From the NCBI RefSeq assembly GCF_014203125.1, contig NZ_JACHIH010000014.1, positions 50,291-114,290 of the forward strand: a stretch of 64,000 nucleotides of DNA, read 5' to 3'. Both the position numbers and the translations under genes were made by a program. Positions 48,459 through 57,481 of the stretch are shown piece after piece (the stretch's first letter is position 1; the number at the start of each line of letters is the position of its first letter). The DNA is from Rhodopseudomonas rhenobacensis (GTDB lineage: Bacteria; Pseudomonadota; Alphaproteobacteria; Rhizobiales; Xanthobacteraceae). The notes under the pieces were generated by a model. That model saw only the letters and a list, made by a program, of their open reading frames with translations, made no database searches and had not been told where the DNA came from.

Positions 48459-48687
48459 TTTTGGCGCATCTTCTTTCATCGCATCGCGCCCTTGATTTTT
48501 GCGCATCGCGCCGCCGGTTGCCGAGGCTGCGATTTGCTACCCGATGCAGGCGATCCGATCGACCGCGCCAAGGATCCGCTTCACGCGCCGACCGCCGGAT
48601 GGCACCCATGCGCGGTGCAGGCTGTCCTGCCAGCGATCGGCAAGCTAGCCTTGGCCTCCTCACCTCCAATTCGTGCGATTTCTCCCC

Positions 48688-50259
48688 ATGACCGAGTTCG
48701 AAAGCCAGCGCCGCGAAGCGGCCGAGGATGTGCCGTCGCCGGTGGCGAGCGCCGCGTCGCCGACCGGCGAGGTGATCGAGCTCGACGACGCGCCGCCGCT
48801 GACGCCGGCCGCGCCGCTCACCCCCGCCGAAGTTCGCGCCATCCTGCTCAGCCTGTTGCTGGCGATGTTCCTGGCGGCCCTCGATCAGACCATCGTCGCC
48901 ACCGCGCTGCCGACCATCGGCCGGCAGTTTCACGACGTCGGCAATCTGTCCTGGGTGATCACCGCCTATCTGCTGGCCTCCACCGCGGTGGCGCCGGTGT
49001 TCGGCACGCTGAGCGACATCTTCGGCCGCCGCGCCACCATCATCACCGCGATGGGACTGTTCATTGCCGGATCGGTGCTGTGCGCGCTGGCGCCGAATAT
49101 CAGCGTGCTGATCGTGGCGCGCGGCCTGCAGGGACTGGGCGGCGGCGGCATCCTGCCGATCGTGCAGACGGTGATCTCCGACGTCGTCAGCCCGCGCGAA
49201 CGCGGCCAGTACCAGGCGTATTTCTCCGGCGTCTGGGTCGCCGCTTCGATCGGCGGCCCGGTGATCGGCGGCGTGTTCGCCGAGCATCTGCACTGGTCGC
49301 TGATCTTCTGGATCAACCTGCCGCTCGGGGTCGGCGCGCTGGCGCTGCTGCTGCCGAAAATGGGCAAGATCCCGGTGTTTCATCGCCGACGCAAGGTCGA
49401 CTGGCTGGGCGGGCTGCTGCTGATGGCTGCGGCGGTGGCGATGATGCTGGTGCTGACCTGGGGCGGCACGCGGTTTGCGTGGTCGTCGCCGACGATCCTT
49501 TCGATGCTGGGCGCCGCGGCGCTGCTGGCGCTGAGCTTCGTCTGGCACGCGCTGCGCAACCCGGAGCCGTTCCTGCCGCTGCCGCTGATGGGCGGCACCG
49601 TGGTGCCCTATGCGATGGCGGCCGGCGGTTGCGCGATCGGCGTGCTGATCGGCCTGACCGTGAGCATGCCGCTGTATTACGAGGTGGTGTACGGGCTGAG
49701 CGCCAGCGCCTCGGGGCTGGCGTTGATTCCGATCGTCGGCGTGTCGGTGCTGGGGGCCGCGTTCGCGGGGCGAGCGACCACGCGGTGGACGCACTACAAG
49801 CGGGTGGCGGTCGTCGGCAATTCGTTCGCGGCGATGATGTGCCTCGGACTGGCGGTCGCGACGCCGCTGCCGTTGCCGTTGCTGCTCGCCGTGCTGGCGC
49901 TGTTGTCGGTCGGCATCGGCACGGTGTTTCCGATCAGCCTGGTGTCGATCCAGAACGCGGTGCCGCGCAGCCAGGTCGGCACCGCGACCGGCGCGATGAA
50001 TTTCTTTCGCCAGCTGATGGCGTCGTTCGCGGTGGCGGCGTTCACCGCGATCCTGCTGGCGACGCTCGGCGGCGGCGTGCCGATCGGCCGCGAGCACGGC
50101 GACGCCATCGCGGCGATTCCGCCGGACGCGATGATCGCGGCGTTTCGTCACGTGTTTGTCGCATCGGCGGCGCTGATGTCGGTCTCCGCGCTTTGCATGG
50201 TGCTGATGGAAGAGCGGCCGCTGGCCGGGCCCGACGTCGCCGCGGATCTCGCCGAATAG
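48688..50259 (+). CDS. DHA2-type MFS multidrug exporter
   Basis: I chose the ATG at 48688 (MTEFESQRREAAEDVPSPV), giving 523 residues; an in-frame GTG at 48673 is an alternative. After a 50-residue cytoplasmic tail, about 14 membrane helices follow. The DHA2 motif D1 segment is AALDQTIVATALPTIGRQF. The motif A segment is FGTLSDIFGRRATII. The motif C-like segment is GLQGLGGGGILPIVQ. Such proton antiporters export drugs, dyes or natural compounds. No regulator or membrane-fusion partner is adjacent, so the substrate is unknown. Confidence 0.92.
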   Translation: MTEFESQRREAAEDVPSPVASAASPTGEVIELDDAPPLTPAAPLTPAEVRAILLSLLLAMFLAALDQTIVATALPTIGRQFHDVGNLSWVITAYLLASTAVAPVFGTLSDIFGRRATIITAMGLFIAGSVLCALAPNISVLIVARGLQGLGGGGILPIVQTVISDVVSPRERGQYQAYFSGVWVAASIGGPVIGGVFAEHLHWSLIFWINLPLGVGALALLLPKMGKIPVFHRRRKVDWLGGLLLMAAAVAMMLVLTWGGTRFAWSSPTILSMLGAAALLALSFVWHALRNPEPFLPLPLMGGTVVPYAMAAGGCAIGVLIGLTVSMPLYYEVVYGLSASASGLALIPIVGVSVLGAAFAGRATTRWTHYKRVAVVGNSFAAMMCLGLAVATPLPLPLLLAVLALLSVGIGTVFPISLVSIQNAVPRSQVGTATGAMNFFRQLMASFAVAAFTAILLATLGGGVPIGREHGDAIAAIPPDAMIAAFRHVFVASAALMSVSALCMVLMEERPLAGPDVAADLAE

Positions 50260-50647
50260 TCCCGCAACCGCGCATTGTCCCGATGATCCGTTGCGATTAG
50301 GTCGATAGGTCTGCCGCGCGCGAATCACCGACGCAGATTTTGCGGCGTGCTCGATGCCGTCGTCGCGTCGGGGCGCGATCATGATAGTCGGGGCACTGAT
50401 TGAGTGTTCGACGCCGAAATTCATCATCATTCTTGCCGAACTAACAACAGCATCGCGCAATTGCCGTTACGACTCCCATAATTTTACGAAGTTCCAACGA
50501 TTGATCCCGCCTAATCGGTGGCGACGAGAGCGTCAGCTTCGTCAGGCGTCTTGAAGAGACTGCGCACCGATCCAACGGTGTGACCCAGCAACACTTCGAA
50601 ATGGGCATCGTTCGCTGTTAAGCGCGGGCCTTGGGAATGGAATCGCT
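50260..50647. other. Intergenic region, no gene seen
   Basis: Nearly 390 bases upstream of the chemoreceptor gene hold lower-GC sequence with no supportable gene, repeat or terminator. A GGAATGGAATC stretch serves as the ribosome site of the next gene. Confidence 0.4.
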
Positions 50648-52333
50648 ATGAAACTCTCGAATGTGAAGATCCTCTACAAGATCCTGGCTTGCTTGCTGCT
50701 GCTCAGCGTCGTGGTGGGAGCCGGCCTCTGGTACTCGACGTCGAAGATGTCCGAGATCGATCAGGTGCATTCCAATATGCTGGAAAAAGACGTGCAGGGC
50801 ATGAAGGCGAACTTCCGCGCCAACGCCCGCGCCTACAATTTTGGTCGGCTGTCCTGGCGGATCATCGCCGAGACCGACCCTGCCGAGATGCAGAAGACCA
50901 GCCAGGACATCGTCGCCAACCAAAAGGAGTTCGTCGATTTCATCGCGGCCGCCAAGACCTCGCTGCCGGCCTACGCGGCAGATTTCGACCAGGTGTCGCG
51001 GATGTTTGACGACATCATGACAAAGAAATATCCGCCCGCCGAGAAGGCGGCGCTCGCCAACAACAAAGAGGAAGCGATCAGGCTGACCAGGGCGGCGGCT
51101 GCGGATAACCAGGCGCTGCGCGACCGCATGACGCAGATCACCGTCGCGCTCGACAAGGATTTGAGTGCCCGATCCAACGCGGCGTCCGCCGAAGTCGTCA
51201 GCACTATCCGGGCCACATTGCTGACCGTCGGTGGCGCGTTCCTGGCGGTGCTGGCGCTGGCATTCGGCATCGTGCAGTTCGGCATCGCCCGGCCGCTCGG
51301 GCAGCTGGTCGGCGATCTGAATCGGCTGGCCCGCGGCGAAGTGATCGATATCTCCGGCACCGAACGCGGCGACGAGGTCGGCGAGACCGCCAACGCGGTG
51401 AACGGCATCAAGCTGATGCTCGACGAAAAGGCCAAGCGCGAAGCCGCCGAGAAGGCCGAAGCCGATTGCAAGCTCGAGGCCGAGCGCAAGGCGGCGATGC
51501 ACCAGCTCGCGGACGCGTTCGAATCCGCGGTGGGAGAGATCGTTCACACCGTCTCTTCAGCTTCGACCGAGTTGGAAGCTTCGGCCAGCACGTTGACCGC
51601 CACCTCGGCGCGATCGCAGGAGCGCACTACGGCGGTCGCCGCGGCCTCCGAGGAAGCCTCCACCAACGTGCAATCGGTGGCGTCGGCGACCGAGGAGATG
51701 GCCTCGTCGGTGCACGAGATCAGCCGCCAGGTGCAGGAGTCGGCGCGAATTGCCGCCGATGCGGTCGAGCAGGCGCGCAAGACCAACGCCAGCGTCAGCG
51801 ACCTGACCAACGCCGCGGCGCGGATCGGCGACGTCGTCGAACTGATCAACACCATCGCGGGGCAGACCAACCTGTTGGCGCTAAATGCGACGATCGAGGC
51901 GGCGCGCGCGGGCGAAGCCGGACGCGGCTTTGCGGTGGTCGCCTCCGAGGTCAAGGCGCTGGCCGAGCAGACCGCGAAGGCCACCGGCGAGATCAGCCAG
52001 CAGATCGCCGGCATCCAGGCCGCCACCACCGACTCGGTTTCGGCGATCCGGGAGATCGGCGGGACCATCGCCAAGATGTCGGAGATTTCCTCCACCATCG
52101 CCTCCGCGGTCGAAGAGCAGGGCGCCGCGACGCAGGAGATTTCCCGCAACGTGCAGCAGGCCGCGCAGGGCACCCAGCAAGTGTCGTCGAACATCGTCGA
52201 CGTGCAGCACGGCGTCAGCGAGACCGGCTCGGCGTCGAGCCAGGTGCTGTCCGCGGCGCAATCGCTGTCGCGCGACAGCAACCGGCTGAAGCTCGAAGTC
52301 GGCCGCTTCCTCGCCACCGTGCGGGCGGCCTGA
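50648..52333 (+). CDS. Methyl-accepting chemotaxis protein
   Basis: The 561-residue receptor has a first membrane helix near residues 9-29 ([18 protein letters not shown]) and a helical four-helix-bundle-type periplasmic domain of about 160 residues. A second membrane helix follows ([19 protein letters not shown]), then a HAMP domain ([17 protein letters not shown]) and the signalling domain. The conserved hairpin tip region [18 protein letters not shown] is intact. It relays ligand signals to CheA/CheW. No che genes are adjacent and no C-terminal CheR-binding pentapeptide is present. The ligand is unknown. Confidence 0.95.
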   Translation: MKLSNVKILYKILACLLLLSVVVGAGLWYSTSKMSEIDQVHSNMLEKDVQGMKANFRANARAYNFGRLSWRIIAETDPAEMQKTSQDIVANQKEFVDFIAAAKTSLPAYAADFDQVSRMFDDIMTKKYPPAEKAALANNKEEAIRLTRAAAADNQALRDRMTQITVALDKDLSARSNAASAEVVSTIRATLLTVGGAFLAVLALAFGIVQFGIARPLGQLVGDLNRLARGEVIDISGTERGDEVGETANAVNGIKLMLDEKAKREAAEKAEADCKLEAERKAAMHQLADAFESAVGEIVHTVSSASTELEASASTLTATSARSQERTTAVAAASEEASTNVQSVASATEEMASSVHEISRQVQESARIAADAVEQARKTNASVSDLTNAAARIGDVVELINTIAGQTNLLALNATIEAARAGEAGRGFAVVASEVKALAEQTAKATGEISQQIAGIQAATTDSVSAIREIGGTIAKMSEISSTIASAVEEQGAATQEISRNVQQAAQGTQQVSSNIVDVQHGVSETGSASSQVLSAAQSLSRDSNRLKLEVGRFLATVRAA

Positions 52334-52565
52334 TCACGCGGCGCGCCGCGTTCGGCCGCGGCGCGCCGGCCATCGCACAGCAACGCCCCCGCCGCTCGCC
52401 GCGGCGGGGGCGGCGGCGTTAACAATCCGTTGACGCTGGAGTCGATCCGCCGCCCGCGGGCGCCTGAACGCCGAATTGCACCGTCGCGGGCAAGGCTGCG
52501 GAAACCATTGCCGGCTAGGCTTTGCGCCGGCGGGACGACCCGCGAACCATCGACAGGAGAGTGGC

Positions 52566-52730
52566 GTGCGTCGTTTGCTTTCGAAATTCGTGGCGGATCA
52601 GTCCGGCGCCACCTCGATCGAATATGCGCTGATCGCGACCGGCATCAGCATCGTCATTCTCAGCGCGGTGCAGCTGATCGGCACCAATCTCAACGCCAAA
52701 TATGTCTCGGTCGAATCGGCGCTTAAGTAA
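52566..52730 (+). CDS. Flp/Fap family type IVb pilin
   Basis: A GTG start at 52566 follows AGGAG and yields 54 residues. The sequence RRLLSKFVADQSGATSIEYA continues LIATGISIVILSAVQLIGTN. It has the short leader, the G/A-T-x-I-E-Y motif with the conserved Glu five residues into the mature protein, and one membrane helix, as in Flp pilins assembled by Tad systems. No tad/cpa assembly genes or prepilin peptidase are in this window, so it is an isolated pilin gene. Confidence 0.9.
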   Translation: MRRLLSKFVADQSGATSIEYALIATGISIVILSAVQLIGTNLNAKYVSVESALK

Positions 52731-52907
52731 TCGCATCCGCGGGTTCGCCCGTGCGGCTGCGGCAGCGCACCGCGGCAGGGTCGGCGCGGCGCGCGCCGCG
52801 CCGTTAATCATCACTAACAGCGGAATACGAATCCGCGCCAATTCGCAGCAAGGATTTTAGCGCGCGCGCCGTATCACCTGGGCAACGCGGCAACAGGCGG
52901 GGGCGCA

Positions 52908-53054
52908 ATGCGACGGAATTCTCTTCACGGCGAAAATGTCCTGGACCGGCCGGCGACCGGCTTTCGATTGCGGCTGGCCTCGCTGACCGCGCTGGTCGCG
53001 GTCGGCATGGTGCTGGCGCCGGCGATCGGTTTCGTGATGCTGCTGGTGGATTGA
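52908..53054 (+). CDS. Very small single-helix membrane protein, 48 residues
   Basis: ATG at 52908, preceded by GGCGGGGGCGCA, opens MRRNSLHGENVLDRPATGFR and continues into one hydrophobic helix (ASLTALVAVGMVLAPAIGF) before the stop. The basic start and single helix suggest an inner membrane microprotein. No family is recognised. The coding call is tentative because of its size. Confidence 0.4.
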   Translation: MRRNSLHGENVLDRPATGFRLRLASLTALVAVGMVLAPAIGFVMLLVD

Positions 53055-53155
53055 CCCGCGGCCGGCGGCTGAGCACGCGCCACCGTCGCGAGAGGCGACG
53101 CTGGCGCGGCGCGGGCGCGGTTGACCGCCGATCTGGCGATTTAGGAAAATATACC

Positions 53156-53184
53156 TTGACAGCGTGACGCTGCCGGGCTAGGGT
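53156..53184 (+). promoter_or_regulatory. Sigma-70-type promoter
   Basis: TTGACA at 53156-53161 and TAGGGT at 53179-53184 are separated by exactly 17 bases. The expected start of transcription is around 53191, which coincides with an ATG. It drives the short leader frame and probably the small membrane protein gene at 53334. Confidence 0.65.
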
Positions 53185-53190
53185 TTGCGC

Positions 53191-53250
53191 ATGCTCCACA
53201 ATTGGGTTCGGCGGCGGGCGCGGTGGTTTGGACCGCGCGATCGCCGCTAA
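53191..53250 (+). CDS. Possible leaderless 19-residue basic peptide
   Basis: The ATG at 53191 sits where transcription from the promoter at 53156-53184 should begin, so the message could be leaderless. The frame reads MLHNWVRRRARWFGPRDRR and stops. It has two Trp and eight Arg, unusual for random GC-rich sequence. It could be a regulatory leader peptide or a real microprotein. Evidence is positional only. Confidence 0.35.
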   Translation: MLHNWVRRRARWFGPRDRR

Positions 53251-53333
53251 GCGTTTGTCGGAACATCAGTCTTGATGCCGCGTTGGTGGCCAGAGCTCCG
53301 CACGACGGGGTCACTCCAACGATGAGGGCATGA

Positions 53334-53486
53334 ATGGCAACCGAACACAAAGGCCGGATCGTTGAAACCCCGACCGAGGCTCGTCAGGCCGAACCAGGCC
53401 CGTCGGTGTTGGCGCTGATGGCGATCTCGACCGGCTTGGCGATCCTGATTCTCGGCGTGGTTTGGTTCGTGTTCTTCCGCACCTGA
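53334..53486 (+). CDS. Small single-helix membrane protein, 50 residues
   Basis: The ATG at 53334 follows GAGG and opens MATEHKGRIVETPTEARQAE, a hydrophilic N-terminus. One C-terminal membrane helix follows (LALMAISTGLAILILGVVWF) with the end VFFRT. This is a typical tail-anchored microprotein layout. A sigma-70-type promoter 150 bases upstream could drive it. The function is unknown. Confidence 0.6.
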   Translation: MATEHKGRIVETPTEARQAEPGPSVLALMAISTGLAILILGVVWFVFFRT

Positions 53487-53563
53487 CGGACCGGCTTGGC
53501 CGGACACCGGCGGGCCGGAGCGGCGCGGGTCCGGCGCGCGGGATCGTAGCGCAGGCTCACCAC

Positions 53564-54256
53564 ATGGCATCGATCAAAAAAACCGCGCCGGCGAAGCCGT
53601 CGGCGCGGCGCAAAACCGCGTCCGCGCCGCGCCGTCCCGCCGCCAAATCGGCTGCCAAGCCGGCTGCGAAGCCGGCCAGCAAGTCTGCCGCCAAGCCGGC
53701 GAGCAAGCTTGCTTCGGCCAAGCAGCGCGCCAGCACCGCGGCGCGACGCGCCACCCTGAAAGCCACCTGCAAGCGCGCCGACGCCTCGCTGGTGGTCGAT
53801 GAGGCCGACGAGGTCGGCGCTGCACTGGCCGAGCGCGCGCTCGCCCGCGCCGAGGCGACGGCCACAGCGCCGGCGCCAAAAAAAACCCGCGGCCCGAGCG
53901 GCGTCACCCGCACCGCGGTCGACCGCGTCGACGATCCGGAGCCTGCGTCCGGCCTGAAGCTGCTCGACCGGGTGTCGCGCTCGATCGAGCGCGAGATCAC
54001 CCAGATCGAGGCGATCGTCGGCGGCAGCCATCTCAAACCGGAACAACGCAGCGAAGCGGAGCGCCGCGCCCGCACGCTGGCCAGCCTGACCAAGACCTTG
54101 AGCGAGCTGCGCCGGTTGCGCGCCGCCGAGCAATCACGAGCCGCCGATGACGACTCCGTTCCCCGCGACCTCGACGAGTTCCGGCGCGCGCTTTCGCGAC
54201 GATTGGAGCAACTGGTCGCCGTCGCAGCGGAGTGTCCTGCTGCAGAGCATGACTGA
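53564..54256 (+). CDS. Terminase small subunit-like protein of the GTA module (gp1 position)
   Basis: The start at 53564 (MASIKKTAPAKPSARRKTA) gives 230 residues. The first 90 are Lys/Ala/Pro-rich with repeated AAKPA units and look like a histone-like DNA-binding tail. The helical C-terminal part (LLDRVSRSIEREITQIEAIV, LASLTKTLSELRRLRAAEQS) resembles small terminase or gp1-type proteins encoded just before the large terminase in gene transfer agents. Its end overlaps the large terminase gene by 110 bases in another frame. The function is assigned mainly by position. Confidence 0.6.
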   Translation: MASIKKTAPAKPSARRKTASAPRRPAAKSAAKPAAKPASKSAAKPASKLASAKQRASTAARRATLKATCKRADASLVVDEADEVGAALAERALARAEATATAPAPKKTRGPSGVTRTAVDRVDDPEPASGLKLLDRVSRSIEREITQIEAIVGGSHLKPEQRSEAERRARTLASLTKTLSELRRLRAAEQSRAADDDSVPRDLDEFRRALSRRLEQLVAVAAECPAAEHD

Positions 54257-55520
54257 AGCCGAGATCGGCTTCCTCAACGCGCAATGGGATATCTTCGCGC
54301 ATGATCACCAGCGCCCGCCGGCTCTCGCGCCGAACGGCGCGCCGTGGCTGAGCTGGCTGTTGATCGGCGGCCGCGGCGCCGGCAAGACCCGCGCCGGCGC
54401 CGAATGGATCCGCGCGCAGGCTTTGGGCCTGGCGCCGTTCGCCGAGCAGCCGGTGTCGCGGATCGCGCTGGTCGGCGAGACCGAGCACGACGTTCGCGAG
54501 GTGATGATCGAGGGCGTCTCCGGCCTCTTGGCGGTGCATCCGCGCGGCGAGCGGCCGAGCTGGATGCCGTCACGAAAGCGGCTGGAATGGAGCAACGGCG
54601 CGGTGGCGCAGGCGTTTTCCGCCGACGATCCGGAGAGCCTGCGCGGCCCGCAGTTTTGTTGCGCCTGGTCCGACGAGATGGCGAAATGGCGCTACGCGGA
54701 GGCCGCGTTCGACATGCTGCAATTTGGACTGAGGCTCGGGCCGCAGCCGCGGCAGCTGATCACCACGACGCCGCGGCCGACCGCGCTGCTGAAACGATTG
54801 ATGAGCGATCCGGCCTGCGTCACCACGCGGGCGCCGACCCGCGCCAATGCGTTCAATCTGGCGCCGACCTTTCTGCAAGGCGTGATGGCGCGCTACCAGG
54901 GCACGCGGCTCGGGCGCCAGGAGTTAGAGGGCGAGATCATCGAGGACCGCCCCGACGCGCTGTGGTCGCGCGCGCTGCTGGAGAGTTGCCGGGTCGAGCA
55001 AGCGCCGGCGCTGACCCGGATCGTGGTCGCGGTCGATCCGCCGGCGTCGTCCGGCAAGCGCGCCGACGCCTGCGGCATCGTCGCGGCGGGGATCTGCGCA
55101 GCCGGCATCGTCTATGTGCTGGCCGACGACACGCTGGCGGCGGCGACGCCGAGTGCCTGGGCCAGCAAGGCGATCGCGGCGTGGCGCCGGCTCGAGGCCG
55201 ACGCGCTGGTCGCCGAGGTCAATCAGGGCGGCGAGATGGTGCGCGCGGTGATCGGCGAGGTCGATGCCTCCGTGCCGGTGACGTCGGTGCGGGCGTCGCG
55301 CGGCAAATGGCTGCGCGCCGAGCCGGTGGCGGCGCTGTACGAGCAGGGCCGGGTGAAACACGCCGGCTGCTTTGCGGCGCTGGAAGACGAGATGTGTGAC
55401 TTCGCCGCCTCCGGGCTGTCGTCCGGCCGCTCGCCGGACCGGCTCGACGCGCTGGTCTGGGCGGTCGCCTCGCTGACCCACGCCGCCCCGCGCGCCGGGC
55501 CGCGGGTGCGGGGGCTGTGA
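54147..55520 (+). CDS. Terminase large subunit (GTA/prophage DNA-packaging ATPase, gp2)
   Basis: From the ATG at 54147 the protein has 457 residues. A later ATG at 54249 would remove residues that appear conserved (LLQSMTEAEIGFLNAQW), so the long form is preferred despite a 110-base overlap with the previous gene. Walker A is GGRGAGKT at residues 74-81. The Walker B-like acidic pair lies in CCAWSDEMAKW at 176-177. The C-terminal nuclease part begins at IVVAVDPPASSGKRADACG near residue 291. It packages DNA into heads. The sequence style matches the terminases of Rhodobacter-type gene transfer agents. Confidence 0.93.
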   Translation: MTTPFPATSTSSGARFRDDWSNWSPSQRSVLLQSMTEAEIGFLNAQWDIFAHDHQRPPALAPNGAPWLSWLLIGGRGAGKTRAGAEWIRAQALGLAPFAEQPVSRIALVGETEHDVREVMIEGVSGLLAVHPRGERPSWMPSRKRLEWSNGAVAQAFSADDPESLRGPQFCCAWSDEMAKWRYAEAAFDMLQFGLRLGPQPRQLITTTPRPTALLKRLMSDPACVTTRAPTRANAFNLAPTFLQGVMARYQGTRLGRQELEGEIIEDRPDALWSRALLESCRVEQAPALTRIVVAVDPPASSGKRADACGIVAAGICAAGIVYVLADDTLAAATPSAWASKAIAAWRRLEADALVAEVNQGGEMVRAVIGEVDASVPVTSVRASRGKWLRAEPVAALYEQGRVKHAGCFAALEDEMCDFAASGLSSGRSPDRLDALVWAVASLTHAAPRAGPRVRGL

Positions 55521-55561
55521 TTGCGTAGTGAGTAAAGCCCCGCCGCGCGCGCCGACGCCAA

Positions 55562-56752
55562 ATGAAAGACGCAGTCATGCTCAATCGCCTGAAACATCTG
55601 CTCCGTGCACCCGAAGCCAAAGCCTCGCGCACCGCGCAGCTGATCGCGTTGCAATGCGAGGGGCGGGCGCGGTGGACGCCGCGGGATTATGCGGGGCTGT
55701 CGCGTGAAGGCTATCTCGGCAACGCCATCGTGCACCGCTGCGTGCGGCTGATCGCCGAGAACGCCGCGTCGTGTAGTTACCTGATCTTCGAGGGCGCGCA
55801 GGAGAAGGACGGCCATCCGCTGGCGCAGCTGTTGGCGCGGCCGAACCCGCGGCAGGACGGCGCCGCGCTGCTGGAGACGCTGGTCGCGCATCTCTTGCTT
55901 TCCGGCAACGGCTATCTCGAAGCGGTGGCGCTCGACGACTCGGTGCGCGAACTCTACGCGCTGCGGCCCGACCGCATGAAGGTGGTCCCCGGTCCGGACG
56001 GCTGGGCCGAGGCTTATGAGTACGCGGTCGGCGGTCGCAGCCTGCGGTTCGATCAACTCGCAAGCCCGGTGCCGCCGATCCTGCATCTGACGTTGTTCCA
56101 TCCGCTCGACGATCACTATGGCCTCGCGCCGATCGAAGCCGCGGCGATCGCGGTCGACACCCACAACGCCGCGGCGCGCTGGAACAAGGCGCTGCTCGAC
56201 AACGCAGCCAGGCCCTCCGGCGCGCTGGTCTATGCCGCCGCGGAAGGCGCGGTGCTCTCCGACGCGCAATTCGACCGGCTGAAGCGCGAACTGGAAGGCA
56301 CCTATCAGGGCGCGGTCAATGCCGGCCGGCCGCTGCTGCTGGAAGGCGGGCTCGACTGGAAGGCGATGTCGCTGTCGCCGAAAGACATGGACTTTCTCGA
56401 GGCCAAGCACGCCGCAGCGCGCGAGATCGCGCTGGCGTTCGGCGTGCCGCCGATGCTGCTCGGCATTCCGGGCGACAACACGTTTGCCAACTACCAGGAA
56501 GCCAACCGCAATTTCTGGCGGCAGACCGTGTTGCCGCTGGCGGCGCGGATCGGCAATTCGCTGGCGCAGTGGCTGGCGCCGCAGTTCGGCGATCAGCTGC
56601 GCGTCGTCATCGACACCGACCGCATCGAGGCGCTGGCCTCCGACCGCGCCGCCTTGTGGGAGCGGGTCAGCGCCGCGGAGTTTCTCACGCTGAACGAAAA
56701 GCGCGAAGCGGTCGGCTACGCGCCGGTGGCCGGCGGCGATCGGTTGGGATAG
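55562..56752 (+). CDS. HK97-family portal protein (GTA gp3)
   Basis: The 396-residue protein fits phage HK97 portals. The N-terminal GYLGNAIVHRCVRLIAENAA, the central LLLSGNGYLEAVALDDSVRE and the C-terminal IALAFGVPPMLLGIPGDNTF, followed by NYQEANRNFWRQTVLPLA, are all characteristic. It forms the dodecameric ring at the unique vertex through which DNA enters. An alternative start at 55577 is possible. It sits 42 bases after the terminase gene, as in gene transfer agent clusters. Confidence 0.95.
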   Translation: MKDAVMLNRLKHLLRAPEAKASRTAQLIALQCEGRARWTPRDYAGLSREGYLGNAIVHRCVRLIAENAASCSYLIFEGAQEKDGHPLAQLLARPNPRQDGAALLETLVAHLLLSGNGYLEAVALDDSVRELYALRPDRMKVVPGPDGWAEAYEYAVGGRSLRFDQLASPVPPILHLTLFHPLDDHYGLAPIEAAAIAVDTHNAAARWNKALLDNAARPSGALVYAAAEGAVLSDAQFDRLKRELEGTYQGAVNAGRPLLLEGGLDWKAMSLSPKDMDFLEAKHAAAREIALAFGVPPMLLGIPGDNTFANYQEANRNFWRQTVLPLAARIGNSLAQWLAPQFGDQLRVVIDTDRIEALASDRAALWERVSAAEFLTLNEKREAVGYAPVAGGDRLG

Positions 56753-56782
56753 CGGCATCGGTGCCGTCGAACGGAGTGCGCC

Positions 56783-57001
56783 ATGTCCGAACTGATCGAT
56801 ACTTTCATCGCGCGCGGCGACCTCGCGCATCTGGCGCTGTTATTGTGGGCCGGCGCCGCGAGCTTTGCGCTGTGGTTCGTGTTGCGCGAATTGGCCGCGG
56901 CGTCGCGCCGGTTCGACGATTTCGTTCGCGAGCTCGAAGTGTTCAACCGCCGCGCTGGCCGGAGTTCGCGCGGTGGCGGCGAGGCTGCCAACGACGGCTG
57001 A
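56783..57001 (+). CDS. Small membrane protein of the GTA module
   Basis: The ATG at 56783 follows GGAG and gives 72 residues. One membrane helix (LAHLALLLWAGAASFALWFV) precedes a charged stretch ASRRFDDFVRELEVFNRRAG. Small proteins of this type are encoded between portal and protease in several alphaproteobacterial gene transfer agent clusters, where their role is unknown. Position and ribosome site support it as a real gene. Confidence 0.68.
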   Translation: MSELIDTFIARGDLAHLALLLWAGAASFALWFVLRELAAASRRFDDFVRELEVFNRRAGRSSRGGGEAANDG

Positions 57002-57036
57002 CGCTCCGATATCAGATAGCAACAGGAGGCTTTGCG

Positions 57037-57210
57037 ATGGACACGTTGCATACCGTGCTGCGCGCGCTGCGCAGCGAGACCAAATCCAATACCCAGCACC
57101 TCACTGCGTTCCGGGAATTCCTCGCGCATCTGAACCCGCCGCCGCGCGCGCCGATGGCTCACGTCAAGCCGGCGCCACGGCGGGTCCGGCGCCGCCCGCG
57201 CGCGAAATAA
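57037..57210 (+). CDS. Small basic protein of the GTA module, 57 residues
   Basis: The ATG at 57037 follows a near-perfect AGGAGG site by seven bases. The protein MDTLHTVLRALRSETKSNTQ continues to a Pro/Arg-rich basic tail (PAPRRVRRRPRAK). It may bind DNA or capsid proteins, but nothing specific can be shown. It lies 35 bases after the small membrane protein gene and before a palindromic repeat. Confidence 0.55.
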   Translation: MDTLHTVLRALRSETKSNTQHLTAFREFLAHLNPPPRAPMAHVKPAPRRVRRRPRAK

Positions 57211-57228
57211 TAGAGATAATCAAGCGTT

Positions 57229-57336
57229 GTCATTGCGAGCGGAGGTCGGCGCGGAGCGCCGACTGAAGGCGAAGCAATCCAGCGGCTGCACGTGAAGCCG
57301 CTGGATGGCTTCGTCGCAACAGCTCCTCGCAATGAC
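57229..57336. repeat. REP-like palindrome, GTCATTGCGAG family, copy 2
   Basis: Outer arms GTCATTGCGAG and CTCGCAATGAC frame inner arms GAAGCAATCCAGCGGC and GCCGCTGGATGGCTTCG. It lies inside the GTA module, between the small basic gene and the prohead protease, so it could interrupt transcription of the head genes. Confidence 0.85.
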
Positions 57337-57481
57337 GGACTTGAATACTTCAGCCCCTGACCCGCGTTCGCGGGCTGGATCGGAGATCTGCGTAGCAGCG
57401 TGATGACCGCTGCAGCGCCCGACGCGGCATCACCATGCCAACATTCCGACGATCCGTTCCCCTCACTCTGCGAGGCCGCCG

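Noticed and set aside
48418..50460. A 680-codon minus-strand frame
   Set aside because: It is antisense to the DHA2 exporter and runs through the small-RNA terminator; the composition is low-complexity.
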